A DNA stretch of 64,000 bases from NCBI RefSeq assembly GCF_005080685.1, contig NZ_CP039371.1, positions 3,100,001 through 3,164,000 on the forward strand. The letters run 5' to 3'. This document shows, one piece after another, positions 16,472 through 25,849 of the stretch (positions are counted from its first letter, which is position 1; each line of letters starts with the position of its first letter). This DNA is from Pseudomonas putida. GTDB lineage: Bacteria; Pseudomonadota; Gammaproteobacteria; Pseudomonadales; Pseudomonadaceae. Made by a program: the position numbers and the translations under genes. The notes below the pieces were generated by a model, which was not told the DNA's origin, ran no database searches, and was given only the letters and a program-made list of their open reading frames with translations.

Positions 16472-17836
16472 TCAGCCACGCACTCCCGAATAGTCCGGGC
16501 TCGAACGCAGCCCGGTATTTTCCTCGACCTTACCGCTACCATCCAGATACCCATGTTTGCGCAGATCCGGCATCAACACCGCCGCCAGCAGGGTAAACGC
16601 GCTCATGGCCGCGACATAGTAGTAGAAGTACGACTCCACCCCCGCACCACGCAGCGCCAGCGCCACGTACTCGGCGGTACCACCGCACAATGCGTTGCCA
16701 ATTGCATAAGGCAGGCCTACGCCCAGCGCACGTACCGTTGCCGGATACAGATCTGCCTTCAGCACGCCAGTCACCGGCGTGTAGAACGCCGCGATCAGCA
16801 GCCCGCCCAATACCAGGGCAAATGCTTCATAGGGGTTGCTGACGCTTTTCAGCCCGCTCAGCAACGGCACGATGAACACGCTGGACAGCAAGCCAAAGGC
16901 GATCATGCTGTTACGCGCGCCGATCTTGTCGGCGAACATGCCGAAGACCGGCTGCATGCACATGAACACCACCAGCGCCGCAGTCATGATGAAGCTCACG
17001 GTCGAAGGGTCGAAACCGGCGGACACCACCAGGTACTTCTGCATATAGGTGGAGAAGGTATAGAAGTGCAGCGAGCAACCGGCGGTGATCGCCAGGGTCA
17101 GCAGGATGGCTTTCTTGTGGCGCATCAGCGCCTTGATCGAGCCGGCTTCCTTATGCTTGCCGGCATGTCCGGTTTCCAGCATCGAGCGACGCAGGTACAC
17201 CACCACCAGCGCGCTGAGGGCGCCGATCACGAACGGAATCCGCCAGCCCCAGGCCTTCAGGTCATCGGCAGGCAGGATGTTCTGCAACACCACCACGGTC
17301 AGCAGGGCCAGCAGTTGCCCGGCGATGATGGTGAAGTACTGGAACGAGCCGAAGAAACAGCGCTTGCCCTTGCTCGACACTTCGCTGATGTAGGTGGCGC
17401 CGGTTCCATATTCGGCGCCCACCGACAGCCCCTGCATCAGCCGTGCGATCAGCAGCAGCACCGGCGCGGCCATGCCCACGCTGTCGTAGGTCGGCAGCAC
17501 GGCGATCATCAGGGAACCCCCGCACATCAAGAACACCGAGATGATCATCGAGAAGCGTCGACCGCGGGTATCGGCCAGATAACCGAAGATCCAGCCACCC
17601 AGCGGGCGCATGAAGAAACCGACGGCGAAGATGCCGGCGGTGGCGAGCAATTGCGTGGTCTGGTCGCCCTTGGGGAAAAACAGTGCGGCGAAGTAGATCG
17701 AGGTGTAGGCGTAGATGAAGAAATCGTACCACTCCACCAGGTTGCCGGAGCAGGCACCGAGGATGGCACGGATGCGCTGGCGGTTGGTCAGGTTGGCGAT
17801 GGCGGGAGAAACGGATTGGGTGTTATCGGCGTGCAT
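16472..17836 (-). CDS. MFS transporter, MHS family (dicarboxylate-type)
   Basis: A 454-residue 12-helix transporter of the metabolite:H+ symporter family: GACSGNLVEWYDFFIYAYTS, RPLGGWIFGYLADTRGRRFS and GLSVGAEYGTGATYISEVSS. The overall pattern is closest to KgtP-like alpha-ketoglutarate/dicarboxylate permeases. It sits between block A and the LysR of block B and probably imports the dicarboxylic acid degraded by one of them. Promoter presumably lies in 17837-18104, shared with the end of the LysR gene. Confidence 0.88.
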   Translation of the reverse strand: MHADNTQSVSPAIANLTNRQRIRAILGACSGNLVEWYDFFIYAYTSIYFAALFFPKGDQTTQLLATAGIFAVGFFMRPLGGWIFGYLADTRGRRFSMIISVFLMCGGSLMIAVLPTYDSVGMAAPVLLLIARLMQGLSVGAEYGTGATYISEVSSKGKRCFFGSFQYFTIIAGQLLALLTVVVLQNILPADDLKAWGWRIPFVIGALSALVVVYLRRSMLETGHAGKHKEAGSIKALMRHKKAILLTLAITAGCSLHFYTFSTYMQKYLVVSAGFDPSTVSFIMTAALVVFMCMQPVFGMFADKIGARNSMIAFGLLSSVFIVPLLSGLKSVSNPYEAFALVLGGLLIAAFYTPVTGVLKADLYPATVRALGVGLPYAIGNALCGGTAEYVALALRGAGVESYFYYYVAAMSAFTLLAAVLMPDLRKHGYLDGSGKVEENTGLRSSPDYSGVRG

Positions 17837-18104
17837 GGGATGACTCCAAATCGAAGACGAACGCAGGGACAGGACAGAGCGTCGATTTACCGGATTGGAG
17901 TCGCCGAGCGGTGGGAGGCAATGGGCAGAACGCGAGACGATGTGACGGACATCTTGGGGTACCTTTGGGGATCTATTATTTTACAAGCCGGCGAAAGGGC
18001 ACCGACTTTTATTCCCGGGCAAAGCTACGCCCTCACCTGCGTAGCCGCCAGACCACGAGGCCTCTAGCTGTTATGCCCTGATTGAATAGCTGACGCGGGA
18101 AGGC

Positions 18105-19028
18105 TCAGAGCATGTGCCCGGCCCAGATCCCGTCGGCCACAAGCTCTGAGGCGATCTCGACGAAGGTCTGGCCCACGTATCGGGTTGCCGGGCTTACGTG
18201 GCGATCTGCCGGCGACACCAGCACCAACTTGCGCATCGGCGTTGGCTCGATCAATGGTGCGGCGCAGAGTGTCCCGGCTTCCAATAGCGAGTAGATCGAG
18301 GCTAGTGGCAACGCGGTGAAGCCGAAACCATTGCGCACCAGGTCGATCATCGCGCCGAACGAGTCGGCCTCGACGCTGGTAGCTATCTTGAAGCCGCGCT
18401 CCAGTGCGCACTGGTCCATGATCTTGCGTAAACCATGACGTGGGCTGGGCAAGACCATCTGTTCGCTGGCAAGCTGGGCGAATGGCACCGCAGTGTCGCG
18501 GCACAACCCGGCTTCGGGTGGGCCGACCAGCATCAGGTTCTCCATCATCACCGGCTGGATGCGCAAGGTATGCAACGGCTGGGGGTCGTAGGAGATCGCA
18601 AGTTCCAGCTCGCCCCGCTGCAGCCAGTCCAACAGGTAGCCACTGAACGCCGAGGAAAAGCGGATCGACAGGTCGGGGTGGGTGTCGCGGATACGCTTGA
18701 CCAGAGGGACCGTGACGATTTCGGCGATGGTCGGCGTGGTACCGATAACCACCATGCCCCGAAACGCTGCGCGCCCACCCGCCACCGAGGTGCGGATCGA
18801 CTCCAGCTCATCCATGATACGGGTGGCATGCTCGAGCACCTCCAGCCCCGCCTCGGTGATTTCCATGCCGCGCCCGTGCCGCTCGAACAGGTACACCCCC
18901 AGTTCCTTTTCCAGTTGGCGAATCTGCCGACTCAGGGCCGGCTGGGCGATATGCAGACGGTCGGAAGCCTTGCTCAGGCTGCCGAGCTCGGCTACATGGA
19001 TGAGGGTTTTGAGTTGCACTACGTCCAT
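18105..19028 (-). CDS. LysR family transcriptional regulator of block B
   Basis: A 307-residue LysR protein: HTH QLKTLIHVAELGSLSKASDR and QPALSRQIRQLEKELGVYLF, then an effector domain. The pattern PALSRQIRQLEKELGVYLFERHGRG is of the nitrogen-assimilation/CbbR-like group (seen as two shorter motifs). The ATG at 19028 is preferred over an in-frame start at 19085 because it begins directly with MDVVQLK. It is divergent from the acyl-CoA dehydrogenase gene, and two T-N11-A sites with the same flanks lie in between. Confidence 0.9.
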   Translation of the reverse strand: MDVVQLKTLIHVAELGSLSKASDRLHIAQPALSRQIRQLEKELGVYLFERHGRGMEITEAGLEVLEHATRIMDELESIRTSVAGGRAAFRGMVVIGTTPTIAEIVTVPLVKRIRDTHPDLSIRFSSAFSGYLLDWLQRGELELAISYDPQPLHTLRIQPVMMENLMLVGPPEAGLCRDTAVPFAQLASEQMVLPSPRHGLRKIMDQCALERGFKIATSVEADSFGAMIDLVRNGFGFTALPLASIYSLLEAGTLCAAPLIEPTPMRKLVLVSPADRHVSPATRYVGQTFVEIASELVADGIWAGHML

Positions 19029-19111
19029 CGGTCGACCATTGCGCTGAACTGAAGGAAGGGCTCGCACGCCCGGGAGGCAGTGCACAGTCTAAACATCACC
19101 TCCCGAAGCGG

Positions 19112-19131
19112 CTATAGATTTCAGGTATATC
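19112..19131 (+). promoter_or_regulatory. candidate LysR-type site, copy 1
   Basis: CTATAGATTTCAGGTATATC. It contains T-N11-A and matches copy 2 at 19198 in the CTATAG start, central GG and ATATC end. It lies 84 nt upstream of the LysR ATG. Confidence 0.5.
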
Positions 19132-19197
19132 AGTTGGCCTCCACGCCTGATCCTGCTTGACCAAGAGCCACCCCTGCGTCACGCGTTCGCACCTGAG

Positions 19198-19217
19198 CTA
19201 TAGCATTTGGGCATATC
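19198..19217 (+). promoter_or_regulatory. candidate LysR-type site, copy 2
   Basis: CTATAGCATTTGGGCATATC, same architecture as the 19112 copy and as a third copy at 27896. It lies about 130 nt upstream of the acyl-CoA dehydrogenase start. Confidence 0.5.
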
Positions 19218-19349
19218 TCAAAGAAAAAAAAGGTAGTCGTCCTGTGCGTCATCTGCCGCCATGCTGTGGCAAAACAAAAGCAGCACAGGGTGGGGCCGGT
19301 AGCCGACCCACGATGACGCTACAGGCCCTGCCCGCCCTGGAGATCGCAA

Positions 19350-20513
19350 ATGACCGAGCACGACCAAGAACAGCTGAACGCCATCCGTGAGGGCGTGCGC
19401 GCCTTGTGTGGCGAGTTCCCTGCCGAGTACTGGCGCAAGATCGACGAGGAAAAAGGCTTCCCCGAAGCCTTCGTCAAGGCCATGACCGATGCCGGCTGGC
19501 TGTCGGCGATGATCCCCGAGGAATTTGGCGGCTCGGGCCTGGGCCTTGCCGAGGCTTCGGTCATCCTCGAAGAGGTCAATGCCTGCGGCGGCAACTCCGG
19601 CACCATCCACGGCCAGATGTACAACATGTTCACCCTGCTGCGTAACGGCAGCGACGAACAGAAACGCTACTACCTGCCCAAGCTCGCCAGCGGCGAACTG
19701 CGCCTGCAGTCGATGGGCGTCACCGAGCCCACTACCGGGACCGACACCACCAAGCTCAAGACCACTGCGGTGCGCAAAGGCGACAAGTACGTGATCAATG
19801 GCCAGAAGGTATGGATCTCGCGGGTCCAGCACTCCGACCTGATGATCCTGCTGGCGCGCACCACGCCGCTGGCCGAGGTGAAGAAGAAGTCCGAAGGCAT
19901 GTCGATCTTCCTGGTCGATCTGCGCGACGCGATCGGCAACGGCCTGACTGTTCAGCCAATCGCCAACATGGTCAACCACGAAACCAACGAGTTGTTCTTC
20001 GACAACCTGGAAATCCCCGCCAGCAGCCTGATCGGTGAAGAAGGCAAGGGCTTTCGCTACATCCTCGACGGCCTCAATGCCGAGCGCACGCTGATCGCTG
20101 CCGAGTGCATCGGCGACGGTCGCTGGTTCGTCGAGAAGGCCAGCCAGTACGCTCGCGACCGCGTGGTGTTCGGCCGCCCGATCGGGCAGAACCAGGGCGT
20201 GCAGTTCCCCATCGCCGAGGCGCATATCGAAATCGAAGCCGCCGACCTGATGCGCTGGCGCGCTTGCGAGGAATATGACAGCGGCCGCAATGCCGGAGCC
20301 GCCGCCAACATGGCCAAGTACCTGGCCGCCAAAGCCAGCTGGGAAGCGGCCAACGCTTGCCTGCAGACCCACGGCGGTTTCGGTTTCGCCAACGAATACG
20401 ACGTCGAGCGCAAGTTTCGTGAAACCCGCTTGTACCAAGTCGCGCCGATCTCCACCAACCTGATCCTCTCCTACGTAGCCGAGCACCTGCTGGAACTGCC
20501 GCGCTCGTTCTGA
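19350..20513 (+). CDS. acyl-CoA dehydrogenase
   Basis: A 387-residue complete acyl-CoA dehydrogenase: N-terminal helical domain, middle-domain motifs LQSMGVTEPTTGTDTTKLKT and YVINGQKVWISRVQHSDLM, and C-terminal LQTHGGFGFANEYDVERKFR. It should oxidise an acyl-CoA, here probably a dicarboxylyl-CoA, using the ETF encoded downstream. GGAG is 7 nt before the ATG. First gene of block B, divergent from LysR. Confidence 0.92.
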   Translation: MTEHDQEQLNAIREGVRALCGEFPAEYWRKIDEEKGFPEAFVKAMTDAGWLSAMIPEEFGGSGLGLAEASVILEEVNACGGNSGTIHGQMYNMFTLLRNGSDEQKRYYLPKLASGELRLQSMGVTEPTTGTDTTKLKTTAVRKGDKYVINGQKVWISRVQHSDLMILLARTTPLAEVKKKSEGMSIFLVDLRDAIGNGLTVQPIANMVNHETNELFFDNLEIPASSLIGEEGKGFRYILDGLNAERTLIAAECIGDGRWFVEKASQYARDRVVFGRPIGQNQGVQFPIAEAHIEIEAADLMRWRACEEYDSGRNAGAAANMAKYLAAKASWEAANACLQTHGGFGFANEYDVERKFRETRLYQVAPISTNLILSYVAEHLLELPRSF

Positions 20514-20600
20514 TCGTGCAAATCCCTGGAACCCTGCGCGTTCCCGCCGGGACCGTGCAGGCTTATGGGTGTTGCACCAAAAACAACAATAGGAGAGCCC

Positions 20601-21797
20601 ATGCCCGAGCCCATCCGCCCCCTTGACGGTATCACCGTCATCAGCCTCGAACACGCCATCGCCGCGCCCTTCTGCACGCGCCAGCTGGCCGACCTCGGCG
20701 CCCGTGTGATCAAGGTCGAACGCCCAGGCAGCGGCGATTTCGCCCGCGGCTACGACCAGCGGGTCAATGGCCTTGCCTCGCACTTCGTGTGGACCAACCG
20801 CTCGAAGGAAAGCCTCGCCCTGGACCTCAAGCAAGACATCGCCGGCGATATCCTCGAACAGTTGCTCGAGCAGGCCGACGTACTGGTGCAAAACCTCGCC
20901 CCCGGTGCGGCTGCGCGCCTGGGCCTGAGCTTCGAGGCCCTGCACGCTCGCTTCCCCAGGCTGATCGTCTGCGACATTTCCGGCTACGGTGCCGGCGGCC
21001 CCTACGAACAGAAAAAAGCCTACGACCTGCTGATCCAGAGCGAAGGCGGCTTCCTCTCGGTCACCGGTGGCCCCGGTGACGAGCAGATGGCCAAGGCCGG
21101 TAACTCCATCGCCGACATCGCCGCCGGCATGTACGCCTACACAGGCATCCTCTCGGCGGTGCTGCTGCGCGAGAAAACCGGCATCGGCAGCCAGGTGGAG
21201 ATCTCCATGCTGGAAAGCCTGGTCGAGTGGATGAACTACCCGATGTACTACGCCTACGAAGGCGCGCCTCCACCGCCACGCGCCGGCGCCGCCCACGCCA
21301 CCATCTATCCCTACGGGCCTTTCCCGATCGGCGACGACAGCACGGTGATGCTTGGCTTGCAGAACGAGCGTGAGTGGCAACTGTTCTGCCAGCAGGTGCT
21401 GCTCGATCCAGCCCTGGCCGAAGACGAGCGCTTCTCTGCCAACTTCAAGCGCGTGGCCAACCGCGATGCGCTGCGCGCGCTGATCGTCGAGGCATTCGCC
21501 ACGCTCGACTTCGACACGGTTATCCAGCGCCTCGAAGGCGCCAACATCGCCAACGCCAAGGTCAACGACATGCAGGGCGTGTGGCAGCACCCGCAGTTGC
21601 AGGCGCGTGACCGCTGGCGGCAGATCGATACCGCCGCAGGCAGGGTGCCGAGCTTGTTGCCACCGGCCACAAGCAACGCCTATACGCCGCGCATGGACCC
21701 GGTGCCTGCCTTGGGCGAGCACAGCGAAACCATCCTGGCCAAATTGGGCCTGTCCAACGAACGAATCCAGCAGCTGCGCACTTCGGGGGTCATATGA
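20601..21797 (+). CDS. CaiB/BaiF family CoA-transferase
   Basis: A 398-residue class III CoA-transferase: [40 protein letters not shown], the catalytic-Asp segment [18 protein letters not shown] and a C-terminal [17 protein letters not shown]. The family includes succinyl-CoA:mesaconate and itaconate CoA-transferases. AGGAG lies upstream of ATG 20601. Its stop overlaps the etfB start by 4 nt (ATGA). Within block B it should activate the substrate acid. Confidence 0.92.
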   Translation: MPEPIRPLDGITVISLEHAIAAPFCTRQLADLGARVIKVERPGSGDFARGYDQRVNGLASHFVWTNRSKESLALDLKQDIAGDILEQLLEQADVLVQNLAPGAAARLGLSFEALHARFPRLIVCDISGYGAGGPYEQKKAYDLLIQSEGGFLSVTGGPGDEQMAKAGNSIADIAAGMYAYTGILSAVLLREKTGIGSQVEISMLESLVEWMNYPMYYAYEGAPPPPRAGAAHATIYPYGPFPIGDDSTVMLGLQNEREWQLFCQQVLLDPALAEDERFSANFKRVANRDALRALIVEAFATLDFDTVIQRLEGANIANAKVNDMQGVWQHPQLQARDRWRQIDTAAGRVPSLLPPATSNAYTPRMDPVPALGEHSETILAKLGLSNERIQQLRTSGVI

Positions 21798-22543
21798 AAG
21801 TACTGGTCGCGGTCAAACGCGTGGTCGATTACAACGTCAAGGTTCGCGTCAAGGCGGATAGCTCCGGCGTCGACCTGGCGAACGTCAAGATGTCCATGAA
21901 CCCCTTCTGCGAAATCGCCGTGGAAGAAGCCGTGCGCCTCAAGGAGCAAGGCATCGCCAGCGAGATCGTGGTGGTGAGCGTCGGCCCTGGGGCCGCCCAG
22001 GAACAACTGCGCACCGCCCTGGCCCTGGGCGCCGACCGTGCGATCCTGGTCGAAGCGGCTGACGAGCTGAACTCCCTGGCCGTGGCCAAGGCGCTCAAGG
22101 CCGTGGTCGACAAAGAGCAGCCGCAGCTGGTGATCCTCGGCAAGCAGGCCATCGACAGTGACAACAACCAGACCGGCCAGATGCTGGCCGCGCTGAGCGG
22201 TTACGCCCAAGGCACCTTCGCCTCCAAGGTCAGCGTTGCCGGCGACAAGCTCACCGTCACCCGTGAAATCGATGGCGGCCTGCAGACCGTTTCGCTGAAC
22301 CTGCCGGCCATCGTCACCACCGACCTGCGCCTGAACGAGCCACGCTATGCGTCGCTGCCGAACATCATGAAGGCCAAGAAGAAGCCACTGGAAACCGTCA
22401 CGGCTGATGCCCTGGGCGTTTCCATGACCTCCACCAACACCACCCTCAAGGTCGAGGCCCCAGCCGCGCGCAGCGCCGGCATCAAGGTCAAGTCGGTGGC
22501 CGAACTGGTCGAGAAACTGAAAAACGAGGCGAAGGTAATCTGA
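21794..22543 (+). CDS. etfB: electron transfer flavoprotein subunit beta
   Basis: A 249-residue Etf[21 protein letters not shown] start, [16 protein letters not shown] signature, [20 protein letters not shown] (AMP/ADP site) and a C-terminal helix ending [11 protein letters not shown] that contacts dehydrogenases. With EtfA it carries electrons from acyl-CoA dehydrogenases to ETF:quinone oxidoreductase. Its presence inside a catabolic operon, rather than only with the housekeeping copy, suggests dedicated electron transfer for the dehydrogenase at 19350. Coupled to both neighbours (ATGA upstream, TGATG downstream). Confidence 0.95.
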   Translation: MKVLVAVKRVVDYNVKVRVKADSSGVDLANVKMSMNPFCEIAVEEAVRLKEQGIASEIVVVSVGPGAAQEQLRTALALGADRAILVEAADELNSLAVAKALKAVVDKEQPQLVILGKQAIDSDNNQTGQMLAALSGYAQGTFASKVSVAGDKLTVTREIDGGLQTVSLNLPAIVTTDLRLNEPRYASLPNIMKAKKKPLETVTADALGVSMTSTNTTLKVEAPAARSAGIKVKSVAELVEKLKNEAKVI

Positions 22544-23472
22544 TGACTATCCTGGTTTTGGCAGAACACAACAACGCCACCCTGGCGGCCACCACCCTCA
22601 ATACCCTGGCCGCTGCGCAGCAGATCGGTGGCGAAATCGTGGTGCTGGTCGCAGGCTTTGGCATCGCTGACGTGGCCCAGGCCGCAGCCGCGATCCCTGG
22701 AGTCGCCAAGGTATTGAGCGCCGACGACGCCGTCTACACGCACCAGTTGCCGGAGAACATCGCTCCGCTGCTAGCCAACCTTGGCCGCGACTTCAGCCAT
22801 GTACTGGCTCCGGCCACCACCAACGGCAAGAACATCCTGCCGCGGGTTGCCGCACTGCTGGACGTCGACCAGATCTCCGAGATCATCGCGGTAGAGTCCG
22901 CCGACACCTTCAAGCGCCCGATCTACGCCGGTAACGCCATCGCCACCGTGCAGTCGAGCGCTGCGGTAAAAGTCATTACCGTGCGCAGCACCGGTTTCGA
23001 CCCACTACCGGCCACAGGCGGCAGCGCCGTCATCGAGACGCTGGCAGGTGCAACCGACGCGGGCCTGTCATCCTTCGTCGAGCAAACCCTTGCAGCCTCC
23101 GACCGGCCAGAACTGACCGCAGCCAAGATCGTCGTCTCCGGCGGGCGTGGCATGGGCAACGGCGACAACTTCAGCCACCTGTACAGCCTGGCCGACAAGC
23201 TCGGCGCTGCGGTCGGTGCTTCACGCGCCGCAGTCGACGCAGGCTTCGTGCCCAACGACATGCAGGTCGGCCAGACCGGCAAGATCGTCGCCCCGCAGCT
23301 GTACATCGCCGTGGGTATTTCCGGCGCGATCCAGCACCTGGCAGGTATGAAGGACTCGAAAGTGATCGTTGCGATCAACAAGGACGAAGAGGCACCGATC
23401 TTCCAGGTGGCCGACTATGGACTGGTCGCCGATTTGTTCGAAGCCGTCCCCGAACTTTCCGCCCAGCTCTGA
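22543..23472 (+). CDS. etfA: electron transfer flavoprotein subunit alpha
   Basis: A 309-residue EtfA: N-terminal [20 protein letters not shown], middle FAD-linked [14 protein letters not shown], and the C-terminal FAD signature with [22 protein letters not shown] (two parts) and [19 protein letters not shown]. It binds the FAD of the ETF dimer. The start overlaps the etfB stop (TGATG). Confidence 0.95.
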   Translation: MTILVLAEHNNATLAATTLNTLAAAQQIGGEIVVLVAGFGIADVAQAAAAIPGVAKVLSADDAVYTHQLPENIAPLLANLGRDFSHVLAPATTNGKNILPRVAALLDVDQISEIIAVESADTFKRPIYAGNAIATVQSSAAVKVITVRSTGFDPLPATGGSAVIETLAGATDAGLSSFVEQTLAASDRPELTAAKIVVSGGRGMGNGDNFSHLYSLADKLGAAVGASRAAVDAGFVPNDMQVGQTGKIVAPQLYIAVGISGAIQHLAGMKDSKVIVAINKDEEAPIFQVADYGLVADLFEAVPELSAQL

Positions 23473-23491
23473 ACGTGCAAGGAACCCAAGC

Positions 23492-24334
23492 ATGACCACA
23501 CAAGACCTCGGCGCCTGGATCGGCCGCAGCGAGCGCTGCGAGGAGCGTCTCTCGCACCTGCTGGTAAAACGCATCGCCGCCACGCTCAGCGAAGCCTGCC
23601 CGGCGCCCGGCGAGGCGCTACCCCTGCTTTGGCACTGGGCGTTCTTCCAGCCAAACGTCGAGGCGGCAGGCCTTGGCGCCGATGGCCATCCGGCTCGTGG
23701 CGGCTTCCTGCCGCCAGCTGAAAACCGCAATCGCATGTGGGCCGGCAGTCGCCTGCAGTTCATCACCCCATTACGTGTCGAAGCCGATGTGACCCGGGTC
23801 TCCACGGTGCTCAAGGCCGAGGAGAAGCACGGCCGCACTGGGTCGCTGCTGTTCGTCACGGTCAAGCACGAGTACCTGCAGGACGAACGCGTGGTATTGA
23901 TCGAGGAACAGGACATCGTCTACCGCGAACCTACCCCGCCCAAGCTCGGCGGCACCGACTCCGCCCCAGCGGCCCAGTGGCAAGAACCCGTAAACCCGGA
24001 TGCCACTCTGCTGTTTCGCTACAGCGCAGTCACCTTCAACGGCCACCGCATTCACTACGACTGGCCCTATGTCACCGAAACCGAGGGCTACCCTGGCCTG
24101 GTGGTGCACGGGCCGCTCATCGCGACCCTTAACTTGCGCGCCTTCCTGCGTGCCAATCCAGGCGCCCAGGTCGAGAGTTACAGCTTCCGAGGCTTGCGGC
24201 CGTTGATTTCACCCGCACCTTTCGAGGTTGGCGGACGCATGCTCGATGACGGCAAGGCCCAGGTTTGGGCGACGGCCGAGGCCGGCATGGCGCAATCGGG
24301 TGAGATCGAGTTCTCCCTGGAGCGACCACGATGA
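23492..24334 (+). CDS. HTD2/Ich-like enoyl-CoA hydratase (mesaconyl/itaconyl-CoA hydratase type)
   Basis: A 280-residue double hot-dog protein beginning MTTQDLGAWIGRSE. The N-terminal half (LPLLWHWAFFQPNVEAAGLG, ADGHPARGGFLPP, MWAGSRLQF) and the MaoC half (LLFRYSAVTFNGHRIHYDWP, GYPGLVVHGPLIATL) match the group of mesaconyl-C4-CoA hydratase and P. aeruginosa Ich, itaconyl-CoA hydratase. It would add water to the unsaturated dicarboxylyl-CoA. AAGGA precedes ATG 23492. It overlaps the lyase gene by 4 nt (ATGA). Confidence 0.85.
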   Translation: MTTQDLGAWIGRSERCEERLSHLLVKRIAATLSEACPAPGEALPLLWHWAFFQPNVEAAGLGADGHPARGGFLPPAENRNRMWAGSRLQFITPLRVEADVTRVSTVLKAEEKHGRTGSLLFVTVKHEYLQDERVVLIEEQDIVYREPTPPKLGGTDSAPAAQWQEPVNPDATLLFRYSAVTFNGHRIHYDWPYVTETEGYPGLVVHGPLIATLNLRAFLRANPGAQVESYSFRGLRPLISPAPFEVGGRMLDDGKAQVWATAEAGMAQSGEIEFSLERPR

Positions 24335-25155
24335 ACAGTTCGATCGTCCGCTCGGCGCTGTTCGTGCCAGCGACCCGCCCGGAGCGCATTGCCAAGGCGC
24401 TGGCCAGTGGCGCGGACCGGGTCATCGTCGATTTGGAAGACGCGGTCGAGGAAGCCGCCAAGGAACAGGCGCGGCACAACCTGCGGCAGTTCCTTGGCGT
24501 GCAGCCGGATGCCAAGGTGCTGGTCCGCGTCAATGCGCCGGAACACTGGGCACACCATGAAGACCTGGCGCTGTGTCATCGCCACGCCGGCGTCATCGGC
24601 ATTCTCCTGCCCAAGGCCGAAACCGCCGAGCAGGTAGCCCGCGCCAGCGCCACAGGCCGGGCCGTGTTGCCGATCATCGAGAGCGCCAGGGGCCTGGTCG
24701 CCCTGCCCCAGCTAGCCAGTGCCAAAGGTGTGGAGCGCTTGTCTTTCGGCAGCCTGGACCTGGGCCTGGACCTTGACTTGCGCAACGACAGCGAAGCCGC
24801 TGCCCAGGTTCTGGGGCATGCTCGGTACGCCGTACTGCTGCACAGCCGTGCCGCCGCCCTAGGCGCGCCGCTCGACGGCGTGTACCCGAACATCCAGGAC
24901 ACCGACGGTCTGTACCAGCACGTGCAGTTTGCCCGTGACATGGGTTTTGGCGGTGCCTTGTGCATCCATCCGAGCCAGGTCGATGTCATCCACCGGGCCA
25001 TGCGGCCCTCCGAGACCGAGCTTGCCTGGGCGCGCCGAGTGCTCGATGGCGCAGCCAGCGGCGCTGGCGTGTTCAAACTGGACGGGCAGATGGTCGATGC
25101 CCCGGTGATCCTGCGCGCCCGCGCACTGGTGGCACGGGCCGAAAACAACTCCTGA
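24331..25155 (+). CDS. CitE-like CoA-ester lyase (HpcH/HpaI family)
   Basis: A 274-residue TIM-barrel lyase: SALFVPATRPERIAKALASG, DRVIVDLEDAVEEAAKEQAR (acidic metal-binding residues), RVNAPEHW, IIESARGL and CIHPSQVDVIHRAM. This family cleaves citramalyl-, malyl- or HMG-type CoA esters. As the last enzyme of block B it would split the hydrated product into acetyl-CoA plus a keto acid (pyruvate if the substrate is citramalyl-CoA); the exact ester is inference. Confidence 0.88.
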   Translation: MNSSIVRSALFVPATRPERIAKALASGADRVIVDLEDAVEEAAKEQARHNLRQFLGVQPDAKVLVRVNAPEHWAHHEDLALCHRHAGVIGILLPKAETAEQVARASATGRAVLPIIESARGLVALPQLASAKGVERLSFGSLDLGLDLDLRNDSEAAAQVLGHARYAVLLHSRAAALGAPLDGVYPNIQDTDGLYQHVQFARDMGFGGALCIHPSQVDVIHRAMRPSETELAWARRVLDGAASGAGVFKLDGQMVDAPVILRARALVARAENNS

Positions 25156-25249
25156 GCGTTGTCCGCTCCTGTTGCCGGCATGCCACGTTCTGACGGGCTC
25201 GGCAAGGCGGTGACAGGGGCTCCTTTCCACTTGCCGAACGAGCACTGCC

Positions 25250-25843
25250 ATGCCCCAAAGCGCATCTTCATGCCCGATGTTCCTGCTGCATGCAGCCAGC
25301 GAGTTGATGGCCGAAGTGGGGTATGGCGCGATGAGCATGCGCCAGTTGGCGGCGCGCGTTGGCATGCAACCCGGTAGTCTCTACCACCATATCGCCAGCA
25401 AGCAGGACCTGCTGCTGGATGTACTGTTGGATATTTATGCGCAACGCGTAGAGGCCTGGCGTTTGAGCACTTACTCCCGCGACCTGCAGGGCTTCTTGCA
25501 GTTTCTGCTAGCGCGCCAGCGCACCCACCCCGCCGAGCAGTTGCTCTTGCGCCATGAAACACGTCATGTCGATGCAGCGCGGCGCAGTTGGCTGCTGCAA
25601 GCACGGCAGCGGCTGTATGCACCTTTGTGTCATTACCTGGGTGCCAGCCGCCACGGCACCCAGGCCGCTGGCGTCGAGGATGCAATGGATCTCGGCGAAG
25701 CGATCCTCGGCCTGCTCGATTCCGCCGATGCCCTGCGCGGTCGTGAACACCCCATGGACGAAGCAGCCATCGAAGCCTGGATCATGCGCATGAGCCGCCG
25801 GCTGGCCGGTGGGGCTGGCGCGCCGGCATTAATTCATCGCTGA
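25250..25843 (+). CDS. TetR family transcriptional regulator
   Basis: A 197-residue TetR protein. N-terminal HTH: LHAASELMAEVGYGAMSMRQ, LAARVGMQPGSLYHHIASKQ, DLLLDVL. The C-terminal ligand domain has a characteristic HETRHVDAARRS segment. This resembles TetR regulators of acyl-CoA metabolism. It follows the lyase by 94 nt in the same direction, with no strong ribosome-binding site before the ATG, and may regulate block B or the convergent nitroreductase region. Confidence 0.85.
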   Translation: MPQSASSCPMFLLHAASELMAEVGYGAMSMRQLAARVGMQPGSLYHHIASKQDLLLDVLLDIYAQRVEAWRLSTYSRDLQGFLQFLLARQRTHPAEQLLLRHETRHVDAARRSWLLQARQRLYAPLCHYLGASRHGTQAAGVEDAMDLGEAILGLLDSADALRGREHPMDEAAIEAWIMRMSRRLAGGAGAPALIHR

Positions 25844-25849
25844 CACGCT

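Larger units (their letters stand above)
19029..19349. promoter_or_regulatory. divergent control region of block B
   Basis: A 321-nt non-coding region between the LysR gene and the acyl-CoA dehydrogenase operon. It contains two related 20-nt sites (19112-19131 and 19198-19217), an A-rich tract at 19220-19232 and presumably both promoters. No open frame with a plausible ribosome-binding site is seen. Confidence 0.6.

Noticed and set aside
15962..18067. Very long open frame on the plus strand (about 700 codons)
   Set aside because: It lies antisense to the MHS transporter (16472-17836) and in another frame of the CoA-transferase; its His/Gln/Arg-rich translation has no family features.
19218..21722. 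834-codon open frame on the minus strand
   Set aside because: Antisense shadow of the acyl-CoA dehydrogenase and CoA-transferase genes, which have clear family motifs and ribosome-binding sites.
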